Origin: Brettanomyces bruxellensis | Taxonomy: Eukaryota > Ascomycota > Pichiomycetes > Pichiales > Pichiaceae | Direction: 5' to 3' | Length of the DNA: 64,000 bases | Assembly: GCF_011074885.1 (NCBI RefSeq) | Contig: NC_054685.1 | Span: 62,001-126,000 of the forward strand | Shown: piece after piece, positions 39,912-49,128 of the stretch | Position numbering within the stretch: position 1 is the first letter of the stretch | Layout of the letters: each line of letters starts with the position of its first letter | Program-made: the position numbers and the translations under genes | The notes under the pieces: model-generated | Database searches by the model: none | Told to the model about the DNA's origin: nothing | Seen by the model: the letters and a program-made list of their open reading frames with translations, nothing else

Positions 39912-42107
39912 TCACAGTGTAATGATGGCGACACCGACGAGGGCAACTAATAGTAAAGGCAATGACGTGGTTTGTATCATTGGAGCCATTCCCTCATAGT
40001 TATAAACTGATGGTGTCGTAAAGTTTTGGGAAGAAACTGAGCTATATAGCAACGTTGATAAACTGAGTGTAGGATGAACGTTTGAGCTCAAAAGTTGTGA
40101 ACTGCTCTCAGGTGCAGCTTGAGTAGTTGGAATTGAATATTCTGATTGCGTATTGATAAAGGTTGAACTACTCTTTGTAGAGCAAGGAATTGAGGTGATG
40201 GTGCTGGTTGTAATATTTTGTGCCGAAATAGACGAGGACAAATTGTAATTCTCGAAGTACTGGTTAGGTGCACCAACTGAGCGGGTTGTAAATGAAAGAA
40301 TGGCTGAAGTTGGTACAGATATCTTATCAGAACTAGATGTGCGCAATGAATGAAATTCTGTCCCTGTAGTCTTGGTTTCATCTTTAATACTTGATGGAAT
40401 CTCGGAAGAACTATTTTGAGGAACAAATGTTGGAAAAATGTAAGTACTAACTTTGACAGTTGTTGTACCTGGTGCGGCCAAAACTTCAGTACTGCTATTG
40501 TTGGATATCGAGGAAATAGTTGGTAATGAGCCTGACCAATCTTTAGAAATGGTGCTAGACTGACTCTTTGTGTTTGAAGAAATTGTAACAGTTCTCCAGT
40601 AATCGATGGAGGTACCGGACTCTGAAATGTTTCCGAAAGTGGCAGCATTTAAAGATGTCGATGATGAAATCTGCAGGCTTTGTGTCGTTGTGGTAGAACT
40701 TAAAGAAGATGAAGCTGGGTAGCCCATGGATGTGCTAGTAGGGTTAAGTGATCTGGTTGTATTTGACAAAGTGAACGAAGCTGCAAGAGACAAACTTAGC
40801 CCTGAGGAACTTTGTATTGAAGTGGACGTTGTAACAGTAGAAGTGATTGACTGTATGGAGGACGAACTGGCTGAATCTGAAATTGAATTTGTACCTGTTG
40901 TCGTTAAGATAGAGGAGAAACTCGATGACAAGGATAGGGAGGATGAGGATGAAGATAATGGTGAAAATGAAGAAGAAGAAAGCGATAATGGTGATGAGGA
41001 GGAAACAGAAGACGATGGGGTTGATGATGTAGTCGAAGAAAGGGATAACGTTGATGAAGAGGAAGCAGAAGACGATGATGCGGATGATGATGATGATGAT
41101 GAGGATGATGATGTGGCTGTTGATGATACAGCACTAGTTGTATTAAGCAAATCAGCCATTGCATCTAAATATGTTTCATCATCAACCACATTATTTGTGG
41201 CATAATAAGCATTCCAAAGCATGATACCGCCAAAGTTAGATGATTCTGGAAGTATGTCATCTGTAAGAGCCGTACTAACGATAGATGGTTCGACATAACC
41301 ACCAGATGGAGCTGCTGCAGAAGAACCAGGTAAACCCAAAAACAATTTGATATCTTTATTTTTGCTTGTGGTATTTGCCCAGTCAGCCCACCATTCCCAA
41401 TTAAAGCTGGAGCCGGATAAACTGCAGTAGTTATTGTAGAATTGAATAAATGCGAAGTCGATATCAGCCCCATTAAGTAAAGGTCCAACATATGCATCAT
41501 TTTCTGGACATTGTGGAGCTGCAGAAAGATAGTATGTCTTTGAAGAATCTTCAGAAAACTTACTTCTTAATTCATTGGCAGTAGCAACCAAACCTGTGCT
41601 ACTTCCACCTTCTATGTCAAAGTCAAATCCATCGATAACGGCATCTCCAAAAGGTCTTGTGATGGAACTGTTATTATCAGGTCCAAAATACTTCCATAAA
41701 TCATCGGCAAAGGTAACGCCTTCGGCATCGCTGGTTAGTTCACTACTACCTGTTGAACCTCCAATAGAAAGCATAACCTTTTTTCCAAGGTTTTGACAGT
41801 ATTTGATTCCAGACACGATATCCGTAGTACCATCGGTACCATCACAGGTATAAGTCCAGGAGCCATCTGATGTCTCTGGATAACATTCTGCGGGCCAAAG
41901 ATTTATTTCCATAGGATCTGGATAGACATTTAAAAAACTCAAGATAACAATGTCCACGCCATCATCAGCACATGTTTCTTCTAAGGTTGGAGTATCAGTA
42001 GCCTGCCCCCAGTACAAAGCAATCTGTCCAGGGAGAACAGGAGAAAGCTTTGCTGTTGCTAGCACAAAGCAAAAATTTATGAAAGTCAATATGATAAGAA
42101 ATTGCAT
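39912..42107 (-). CDS. CTS1: GPI-anchored family 18 chitinase (731 aa)
   Basis: Secreted GH18 endochitinase of the yeast Cts1 (class III) type, which hydrolyses septum chitin during cell separation. The ATG at 42107 gives the signal peptide MQFLIILTFINFCFVLATA; a longer frame to 42200 begins at GTG. The catalytic motif DGFDFDIEGG is intact, with acid Glu166. Conserved blocks QIALYWGQ, KKVMLSIGGSTG and FIQFYNNYC follow the family. From about residue 320 the protein becomes a very long Ser/Thr-rich stalk including poly-Ser, ending with the hydrophobic tail LPLLLVALVGVAIITL that suggests a GPI anchor. S. cerevisiae Cts1 is 562 aa and ends in a chitin-binding domain, absent here. CTS1 is a family name. 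Confidence 0.85.
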   Translation of the reverse strand: MQFLIILTFINFCFVLATAKLSPVLPGQIALYWGQATDTPTLEETCADDGVDIVILSFLNVYPDPMEINLWPAECYPETSDGSWTYTCDGTDGTTDIVSGIKYCQNLGKKVMLSIGGSTGSSELTSDAEGVTFADDLWKYFGPDNNSSITRPFGDAVIDGFDFDIEGGSSTGLVATANELRSKFSEDSSKTYYLSAAPQCPENDAYVGPLLNGADIDFAFIQFYNNYCSLSGSSFNWEWWADWANTTSKNKDIKLFLGLPGSSAAAPSGGYVEPSIVSTALTDDILPESSNFGGIMLWNAYYATNNVVDDETYLDAMADLLNTTSAVSSTATSSSSSSSSSSASSSSASSSSTLSLSSTTSSTPSSSVSSSSPLSLSSSSFSPLSSSSSSLSLSSSFSSILTTTGTNSISDSASSSSIQSITSTVTTSTSIQSSSGLSLSLAASFTLSNTTRSLNPTSTSMGYPASSSLSSTTTTQSLQISSSTSLNAATFGNISESGTSIDYWRTVTISSNTKSQSSTISKDWSGSLPTISSISNNSSTEVLAAPGTTTVKVSTYIFPTFVPQNSSSEIPSSIKDETKTTGTEFHSLRTSSSDKISVPTSAILSFTTRSVGAPNQYFENYNLSSSISAQNITTSTITSIPCSTKSSSTFINTQSEYSIPTTQAAPESSSQLLSSNVHPTLSLSTLLYSSVSSQNFTTPSVYNYEGMAPMIQTTSLPLLLVALVGVAIITL

Positions 42108-43139
42108 CTTTATGATCGATAAAATAACGAATGAATGATCACGTAAGTGAGTGTATGCTTTTTGTATGTATAATCTTTGAATTTGTTCTACTCGGAGCAC
42201 ATATTTAGTTTAAATTAGTAATGGAACGAACCAAATGTATTCATAAACACTCATACTTATATAGTCATCGAAGATAATTATTTTTGTTGATGTACTTCGT
42301 TGAAGTGAATCAAATTAGAAATATTTGCATCCAGCCATATTGATTTAGCTTCGGAAATCAGCTTCTACGAGTAGATCACGACGATTCTTGATCCTCGAAA
42401 CAAGAATATGTGCAAGCATTTCCATTATTGCATGAAAACAAAATTTCAATTGTTCCAATAGCAAACTTTAGGGAACAAATAAATTACATAAAAATACGTC
42501 TGGACTTAACTAATGATCCATAATGCTTTGGTTCATGTTCATTTTTCTCAAAAAGTAGTTGTCAAAAACTTTTGGGATCAAGTCCTAAAAAAGAAATTTA
42601 TCTCCTCAGCCATCTCCCCATAATTCTCTTTTTAGAGGAAATATTTCCTAAAGAGAAATAATTTATTTTTTTCATCCCCAATGCAAGATCCAATTCAGCT
42701 CAATTCAGAAGATTGAAAATTTTGAAACAATAGGCTGAATAAATTTATTTCCTGATCCATAAAGTATTTTCCTGATCCATATTTATGCAGGCCTCTTTTT
42801 TTGTACTCATGTCTTCCGTACGAGGCGTGTTAATAATCTGAAAAGGTATGGATTGTCCTAGCATGTGTTACTCAATGCTTGAAATAACGAGAATTAAATT
42901 TCTTTTTAAAATAATTGTTTTTATGAATATTAATCCCAAGTATCTGGATGGGTCATATATTAATGATGCAACCCAAATCGTACCTAGAAGTTTACAATAC
43001 ATATCAAATTTCTCCCAATAAATGGCGATCTTCAAAAGTACGCAGTACTTCCAATTAATATATTCATACTTAGAAATAAATTATCGTTGGTAGCCAAAAA
43101 GAAAATTAAATCTTTGTATGCGAAAGAATATTTCCTGGT
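42108..43139. other. intergenic upstream of chitinase, with short direct repeat
   Basis: 1.0 kb, AT-rich, no gene. A direct repeat TTTCCTGATCCATA lies at 42748-42761 and 42768-42781 (20-base period). Confidence 0.55.
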
Positions 43140-43922
43140 TCATGTGTACAAGATATACATGTATACACGACTCCTGATTTCCCTTGTGCTTTCATCTTTA
43201 TCATCTTTGAAAAGAGGCGAGTAGTGCACCATTTCGATAAAATCAAGCTTGAAATTGTACGGTTGTTCCTGTGCCTTTTGGAAAAATGATAAATCCGCGT
43301 CGAGAAGATGAGGTCTATGAGGAGTGAATGCAACTAGTACTTTACCAGTTTTCGGCGTAATCAATTGTTTGCATGTTTTTAGCAACTTGTAATGCTCAGT
43401 GTGATTGAAAATAACATCACTTAAAATGATGGTATCAAATGTTTTCCTCTCAACTGGGGGTCCCGATATCAGTGATAGTATGTCGCTGATATCGTTTCCC
43501 CATATGAATCCTAAGGACTTACAGTTGTTCTGAATTTTATTCATCTTTATATTGTATTCTATGTTGTTTACTAACTCTGGATCGGGATAATCTGTTGCTA
43601 AAGCCATTGAAGCTCCTAATTTGGCGCAGAGGATGGATGGAAGAGCACCGCCAGAACCAAATTCTATAACGGTTCGGTCTTTTACCAGTGTATCCATATT
43701 TTTCTCCAGATATTTTGCAATATACTTGCATGCATTTGTCAATATGTGTCCATACAAAGGTGATTTTCCTATAAGGTGTATATCTATAGGCATGCCAAGC
43801 ATTGTATAAAATTTCACCAGGTGTCCCTTTATTACCGGTTCCTCATAATCATTGTTTCCAAAAATCCCACCCAGTAGTACATCTGTATCACTTTCATCAC
43901 TATTTTTTGGTGCTTCCGACAT
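43140..43922 (-). CDS. EFM7: eEF1A N-terminal/lysine methyltransferase Efm7 (Nnt1), 260 aa
   Basis: Efm7 (formerly Nnt1) methylates the N-terminal Gly and Lys2 of eEF1A. The protein is a seven-beta-strand SAM-dependent methyltransferase: motif I VIEFGSGGALPSILCAKLGA, then the ATDYPDPELVNNIEYNI block, and IILSDVIFNHTEH. S. cerevisiae Efm7 is 261 aa and shares the KSPLYGHILTNACKYIAKYLE and DYPDP features. The sequence before motif I (HLVKFYTMLGMPIDIHLIG) fits the same family. Cytosolic. It is upstream on the minus strand of nothing obviously related, though eIF4E lies on the same strand 422 bases away. Another METTL21-like enzyme is possible but less likely. Confidence 0.88.
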   Translation of the reverse strand: MSEAPKNSDESDTDVLLGGIFGNNDYEEPVIKGHLVKFYTMLGMPIDIHLIGKSPLYGHILTNACKYIAKYLEKNMDTLVKDRTVIEFGSGGALPSILCAKLGASMALATDYPDPELVNNIEYNIKMNKIQNNCKSLGFIWGNDISDILSLISGPPVERKTFDTIILSDVIFNHTEHYKLLKTCKQLITPKTGKVLVAFTPHRPHLLDADLSFFQKAQEQPYNFKLDFIEMVHYSPLFKDDKDESTREIRSRVYMYILYT

Positions 43923-44344
43923 CCTGTTCCAAAAAATACTTAAAATATCATTTTGTACAATTATCTACGTTCATATTAAGATTCTGTAATCTCGTTAGAA
44001 CTTTTCAACTAAAACCTCGAGCGAAAAAAACTCCAGAAAACAGAGTGAAAAGGAAAAATAGCACGAGCTACAAAAACAACTTCTACTCTCCAATTCTCTG
44101 AAACAATATACATATACCTATATACTTCTTGGCGGTCAAAGCATGGGTGAATTTTACAAAGGGTGCATAATAGAGTTATCTTACTTTTGAGGTCTTTTTA
44201 ACAACATAATACACTTTAAAAAAAAGAAATTAATCCACATATGGGATAAAGTTGTTAAAGCAAATATTGCTAGTGTATAAAGCGAAACATTTGAAACAGC
44301 AATGTATTAACATTTTTCTTGTCTCTTTTCGATTTTCAGACAGC
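43923..44344. other. intergenic between CDC33 and EFM7
   Basis: 422 bases, AT-rich. EFM7 promoter and CDC33 3' region. No gene seen. Confidence 0.55.
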
Positions 44345-45058
44345 TTACATAGTAATCAAAGGAGCTGCATTCCTATCTCCGTAGTTATTGTGCTTCATGA
44401 ACTCAATAGTGTCACGGTCAGACAACTTAAGCACTTTCTTAAACCTTGTTCCGATAGGTTTCAATTTCTCAATATCACAAGATTTAGTCCACAAACCAAT
44501 CTTAAATCCATTTCTTCTAACATTAAGAACAACACCATTCACCTCAGTTTGATCATCATCCTCGATAGTCTCTCCAATCACACTCAATAAAGCTCTTGTC
44601 CAAATCTCATGAATATCAATATTTTTAGATCTAAACTGGTGCGACCATTTACCACCTTCGGCATTTGCTGTATCCTCCCATTCTGGTTTAATATCATTAC
44701 GGAACAGATGGTAGTCTGATTTTAGAGGTAGATCAACAGCTTTAGGAACAGCATGGTATATTCCCCAGAATTCTTCGACAGTATCAAATGACACAATAGG
44801 CTTTAACAAATCAGCCCAGCTCTCATTCTTATCGACTGCAGGCTTCGTGTACCACAAGGTCCACTTGGAATTAAGAGGATGTTTAACTGTGAATTCTTCT
44901 TTATTTTCCAACACTGTAACATCCTTCTTCTCCTCTTCAGGTTTGGCCACTTCTGCTTCGACTGGTTTCTCTTCCTGCTTTGCCTTGTCCTCCTGTTCTT
45001 CCTTCTTATCTTCTAGGGATAATTCAGCAGTCTTTTTATTTATTTCTTCTTCCGACAT
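44345..45058 (-). CDS. CDC33: Translation initiation factor eIF4E, mRNA cap-binding protein (237 aa)
   Basis: eIF4E binds the 7-methylguanosine cap and recruits eIF4G. The N-terminal 50 residues are a charged Lys/Glu tail (longer than in S. cerevisiae, whose protein is 213 aa). The core begins HPLNSKWTLWYTKP, with the cap-stacking tryptophans in this region and in AVPKAVDLPLKSDYHLFRND and KPEWEDTANAEGGKW, and the eIF4G-binding V/W face EEFWGIYHAV. C-terminal GLWTKSCD and GTRFKKVLKLSDRDTIEFMKH complete the fold. The ATG (45058) is immediately preceded by an acceptor CAG, with TACTAAC 19 bases further upstream, indicating a 5' UTR intron. Confidence 0.96.
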   Translation of the reverse strand: MSEEEINKKTAELSLEDKKEEQEDKAKQEEKPVEAEVAKPEEEKKDVTVLENKEEFTVKHPLNSKWTLWYTKPAVDKNESWADLLKPIVSFDTVEEFWGIYHAVPKAVDLPLKSDYHLFRNDIKPEWEDTANAEGGKWSHQFRSKNIDIHEIWTRALLSVIGETIEDDDQTEVNGVVLNVRRNGFKIGLWTKSCDIEKLKPIGTRFKKVLKLSDRDTIEFMKHNNYGDRNAAPLITM

Positions 45059-45318
45059 CTGCGTAAAGTCTCAATAGTTAGTATGTGAATCGGCATAAAA
45101 ATATGCCTTCTTCGTGAAAAGTTCCAAATACTTAGCTCAAAGTCCAGTTATTTGATCTCATAATCTAATCAACATATGATGAAGTCAAATGCATACCAAA
45201 TGTTAATTATTTGTATTAGAATAGCCTGCAAGGATATTCCACTAACAAACAAAAGTATACCCAATGATGAAATGAAAACTTCGTGTGAACTTCAATTTAG
45301 CAAAAAAAAAAGACTTAC
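45059..45318 (-). other. Probable 5' UTR intron of CDC33 (260 bases)
   Basis: On the minus strand: donor GTAAGT at 45318-45313 after AAAG, branch point TACTAAC at 45083-45077, acceptor CAG at 45061-45059 directly before the start codon. No ATG lies just upstream of the donor, so it would not change the protein. Confidence 0.75.
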
Positions 45319-45673
45319 CTTTGTACAAATATCTTAAAACTTAGCAGAATAATTTCTAGGAGTTAGATGTGACCTTTAAAATGATACCGCTTCTTTATGT
45401 AAATGCTAAAGGTACAAATCGCATCGTCAATTAATGATATTTGAACTTTTTTTTGTCTACAGGCTATGCCTTCCACTTCCACGAATACAAGACAAAAATT
45501 TTTTTTCATATATTTATGCACATTGTTTATGTATATATTATATTTATGCTTCACGACGGCCCATATATATGCTCATAAATTTATCTCCTCGTTCCTCAGT
45601 TGTAGAGATTATTTCCAGTGCCCGATACTTATATCATCTTATATTACGGACTAAGTATGACACTGAACTCAAG
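45319..45673. other. divergent region between CDC33 first exon and PRP38
   Basis: 355 bases that include the presumed CDC33 first exon and the PRP38 promoter. The PRP38 frame stays open back to 45434, but the residues are membrane-like and unlike Prp38. Confidence 0.5.
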
Positions 45674-46324
45674 ATGTCAAACGTTTCTAAAACTTCCAGC
45701 ACAAAATCTGTCATTACTACTGATGTTGGTCTTGCTTATGGCGTATCAAAAATACACGGTGTCAATCCAGTCCTTTTAATCGAGAAAATTCTGAGAGAAC
45801 GAATATTATACTCGTTGTACTGGCAACAGCCCTGTGTTACATTAAATTTAATGACACTCCTCGATGAAGTGGTATTTAATGTTAAATTAATAGGCACATA
45901 CTCTGATGCTGGAAAGGTGCGACCTACGAGATTCATTTGCATTATTCTTCGACTTCTTCAAATTCAACCTACATCCGATATCATCGCTTATCTACTGCAA
46001 CAAAATGATTTTAAATACTTGCAAGCTATTGCAGCATTATATGTTCGCATCACGATGAACAGTATTGATATTTATAAAAATCTTGAGCCACTTCTATCAA
46101 ATTACTGCCGCCTCCGAATTTATGATAGTGGAAAATCATATATAATACATATGGATGAATATATAGATAATTTGTTGACCGGTTCAAGCTTTTGCGATTT
46201 GACTTTTCCCAGAATAGTTAGACGAGACCAGTTGGAAGAAACAGGAAAATTAGACGAGAGGTTAAGCTCCATACGTGATGACTTTGAGAAAGAAGTTGAG
46301 GAGCAGGAGGAGGGGCAGCTTTAA
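45674..46324 (+). CDS. PRP38: Prp38, tri-snRNP splicing factor (216 aa)
   Basis: Prp38 belongs to the U4/U6.U5 tri-snRNP and is needed for spliceosome activation. The match to human PRPF38A is good along the whole domain: KIHGVNPVLLIEKILRERI, WQQPCVTLN, GTYSDAGKVRPTRFICIIL, RLLQIQPTSDIIAYLLQQND, FKYLQAIAALYVRIT, DIYKNLEPLLSNYC and IIHMDEYIDNLL. It resembles the metazoan form more than the divergent S. cerevisiae protein (242 aa). The start is set at the ATG 45674 (MSNVSKTSST). An acidic tail ends the protein. It converges with SMD1, 106 bases away, another spliceosome gene. Confidence 0.88.
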   Translation: MSNVSKTSSTKSVITTDVGLAYGVSKIHGVNPVLLIEKILRERILYSLYWQQPCVTLNLMTLLDEVVFNVKLIGTYSDAGKVRPTRFICIILRLLQIQPTSDIIAYLLQQNDFKYLQAIAALYVRITMNSIDIYKNLEPLLSNYCRLRIYDSGKSYIIHMDEYIDNLLTGSSFCDLTFPRIVRRDQLEETGKLDERLSSIRDDFEKEVEEQEEGQL

Positions 46325-46430
46325 GTAAAAACAAAAATGTCATACCACCTGATAGGACTGCCATTAGATTAATTAGGCTTTGGGTAACTGATATGTATTT
46401 TTAAACATTGAATTTGCTAAAATATTTATA

Positions 46431-46775
46431 TTAAAATGAGTGCTGACCTCTTCTAGATTTAGTTGTATTCCTTTCCTTCACCGCTGATGGACGTTCCGTT
46501 GACGGATTAACCTTTGGCTGACTGATTGATTTTGCCAAAACACGGTCAACATCAAGTTCGTCTGGTAGAATTACCAATCTCACTTGATTTCCTCTTATAT
46601 TAACAAACTCGAGTTCTTTCGGATTTCGATCCTTCAATGTCATCCGAACGTTTTTGAGATTCATATTCATCGAAGGTGCCACTGATATTATGTCACCTAT
46701 AATCACGGTTCCATCTTTCAGTTCAACTTGAACCCTCTCATTTATCATGTTCATAAGAAAACTGCAAAGTTTCAT
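46431..46775 (-). CDS. SMD1: Sm protein D1 (114 aa)
   Basis: SmD1 is part of the heptameric Sm ring on U1, U2, U4 and U5 snRNAs. The Sm1 motif is VQVELKDGTVIIGDIISVAPSMNMNL; the Sm2 motif is VNIRGNQVRLVILPDEL. The start MKLCSFLMNMINERVQVELK parallels MKLVNFLKKL of SmD1. The C-terminal tail is Arg/Lys-rich (SRRGQHSF) but short and with few RG repeats, whereas yeast SmD1 is 146 aa. LSm2 is an alternative for short D1-like proteins, but the N-terminus and the Sm2 sequence favour SmD1. ATG at 46775. Confidence 0.85.
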   Translation of the reverse strand: MKLCSFLMNMINERVQVELKDGTVIIGDIISVAPSMNMNLKNVRMTLKDRNPKELEFVNIRGNQVRLVILPDELDVDRVLAKSISQPKVNPSTERPSAVKERNTTKSRRGQHSF

Positions 46776-47247
46776 TTTTCCAAATAGCTTGCGATCTATG
46801 TTCGTTTAATATGTTTGCTTACAAAAATATCAAGTTGATGTACACCTGTAGCTTTTGTTGAGCAGTATATACCCTCATAAGCTTAATAGCGTTGGCCAAC
46901 GTTGAACTGTGTTCTCGCACAACCTTACATTTTCTTCTTTTTCTAAGCTCAGTAGAATATTTTATGCATCAAAACTTCCAACGAAAATTTTCGCGCAGAA
47001 CTCTATGGATTTATGAACTCAAAACTGACAGGATGCCAGATTCGGCAAAATAGCTTTTCATCTTCAAATCGCTATATATATAAATTTCATTTATTTTTTC
47101 CCCTCAGTTTTAGTTGGAGCACAAAAAGTTTGACTCGCATTTTCAAATAATTCTGATAGTTAATCTTTTACCTTAATATACTAAGCTGGGGCATTTAGTC
47201 TTAATTATAGGTATTGCGTCGGATAAGCATTGTATAAAATTATCACG
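46776..47247. other. divergent intergenic SMD1 / TSC13
   Basis: 472 bases, AT-rich, no gene seen. The TSC13 frame is open back to a TTG at 47230. Confidence 0.55.
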
Positions 47248-48198
47248 ATGGTTAACTTACTTATTACTCCAAGGTCGAAGAATCTCAAGAAAATTAACTG
47301 TGATACTGAACCAAATACTAGGGTGCAGGCAATTATAAATGCATATGCCAAAGTCAACAATATTAATCCAAACCGCGTGAAGCTCTCTTATGCATTTGAT
47401 GATGACCCAAAGACAAAGAAGCAGGTTAGAAAAACGTTGAAAAATTTTGAAACACTAGAGGAAAATGGACTTGATTTTACCCAAACAGATACTCTCACAG
47501 TGGGTGCCAAAGATGTTGGTCCACAGATTGGTTGGAGACTGGTGTATTTCATTGAGTATTTGGGACCGGTCTTGATTCACTCACTTATATATTATGGATT
47601 GTATAATCCAACATATAATACCTTAACACAGAAGGCTGCCTACATTATGACTTTACTTCACTATCTTAAAAGGGAGTACGAGACTCTTTTCGTTCATTTG
47701 TTTTCTGCCGACACCATGCCACTGTCATATTTATTTAGAAACTGTGGTCATTATTGGATCTTCAATGGTCTATTGATGGCATACTCAATGTATGCACCAC
47801 AATCGGTCGAGTACACTGGTTACAAAAAGATTCTTTTCCACGTTGAGGATAGAACTGTGGATCAAACAGAGATATTTGCAACTCTTTGGGTTCTCTGTGC
47901 AATTTCAAACTTTTACTGTCATTGGCTGTTGAGGCAGCTCCGTTCAGATGGCTCAAGAGAGCACAAAATTCCACACGGATTTCTGTTCGAATACGTGTCA
48001 TTTCCTAACTATTTCTTTGAATCACTTTGTTGGCTTATATTTGCCATTTATGTGAACAATTGGTCGGCGTACTTATTCTACGTTATTGGTACCGGTACCA
48101 TGATGGACTGGGCCATAAAGAAGCACCACAAATATATCAAGGAGTTTGGTGACAAGTATCCGAAGGGAAGAAAGGCTATGATTCCGTTCATATTCTAG
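47248..48198 (+). CDS. TSC13: Very-long-chain enoyl-CoA reductase (316 aa)
   Basis: Tsc13 catalyses the last step of very-long-chain fatty acid elongation in the ER and nucleus-vacuole junctions. An N-terminal ubiquitin-like region (about residues 1-80) precedes a multi-pass steroid-reductase domain beginning VGPQIGWRLVYFIEYLGPVL. The catalytic residues known in yeast Tsc13 are conserved: Lys141 in HYLKREYETLFVH and Tyr255 in FPNYFFES. Other blocks are FRNCGHYWIFNGL and FYCHWLLRQLR. The protein ends KAMIPFIF, close to the S. cerevisiae end AFLIPFVF; length there is 310. The chosen start is ATG 47248; TTG at 47230 is rejected. Confidence 0.95.
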   Translation: MVNLLITPRSKNLKKINCDTEPNTRVQAIINAYAKVNNINPNRVKLSYAFDDDPKTKKQVRKTLKNFETLEENGLDFTQTDTLTVGAKDVGPQIGWRLVYFIEYLGPVLIHSLIYYGLYNPTYNTLTQKAAYIMTLLHYLKREYETLFVHLFSADTMPLSYLFRNCGHYWIFNGLLMAYSMYAPQSVEYTGYKKILFHVEDRTVDQTEIFATLWVLCAISNFYCHWLLRQLRSDGSREHKIPHGFLFEYVSFPNYFFESLCWLIFAIYVNNWSAYLFYVIGTGTMMDWAIKKHHKYIKEFGDKYPKGRKAMIPFIF

Positions 48199-49128
48199 GC
48201 CTGCGGATACAATCCCTTGTTATTTTTCTATTTTGATCACAGCAGTGTTTTGGGCATCTACAGATGTTGCTGCTGTATTGTTTATGTACGTATGATGAAG
48301 CATCATAAAAATTGAGCAGGTTTACGTAAACGTGTAGATACCACTAAATGTTGTTAATGTGTCCGAAGTAACTCAGAGTTCGAATAATTAATAGTCTTTT
48401 TTTACCCGATAGGGTAGGACGGTGATATGTCACGGTAAAATCAAAATCTGATAATACGTAATTTCGTGTGAATATTGCACACATTCTTGGTGTAGTCTTG
48501 ACGATAATAAAAAAAAAATCCTACCCTCTCAAAAATATTGTCCCTTCAAAAATAACAAAACTAATGATTGTTACAGTACCGTTTCGTGGTTTGATTGTTT
48601 ATGAAGGCATGGCTTTATTGTGGTGGAAGTTTTCTTCATGTTCTAAAATGAATAATATTTGACCGAAAAGTCATAATTATTGCAACATTCTATTTAGTCC
48701 GGCGAGTAACGAGCGACTTTTAAGGGTATGAAACTGAAATGATAGGTTATGGAAATTTTAATGTGGTGATTGTTGATGTTTTACGGTCCTAGGAATTTTT
48801 TGTTGTTTACTGTCTTCGCTGTATCTGATACCTCTTCCCCAAATTTCGAACTGCTATCGCACATTATTATTTACTTAATCTTTTTCCCCCTATTAATTGA
48901 GAGCACATGCATAACTAGCGTATTGCAGTTCCCTAATAATTGTATCCACTTTATTTATTACCTTTTGTTTTGCAACTTCTTCCAATAACCATAAGGAGGC
49001 CTTAGTTTTCTATTTTACGATTTGCAACTATTCTCTGTAGTAGCAAGGCCGTGATCCGGCACCAATTAAGCTGTTAACCGTGCTCTTCTTTATAGAAATT
49101 CAAATTTTATTACGATACTCCGTTGATC
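48199..49128. other. intergenic TSC13 / VNX1
   Basis: 930 bases with short frames only (48468-48662, 48770-48988) that show no motif. Nothing else identified. Confidence 0.5.

Noticed and set aside
40726..41205. 159-codon acidic frame antisense to the chitinase
   Set aside because: It is the complement of the Ser-rich stalk; Asp/Glu runs result from reversed TCA/TCT-type codons.
42108..42200. Upstream extension of the chitinase
   Set aside because: It starts at GTG and would place 31 residues before the signal peptide.
45434..45673. 80-residue upstream extension of PRP38
   Set aside because: The residues look like a hydrophobic chance frame, and the Prp38 family starts near MSNVSKTSS at 45674.
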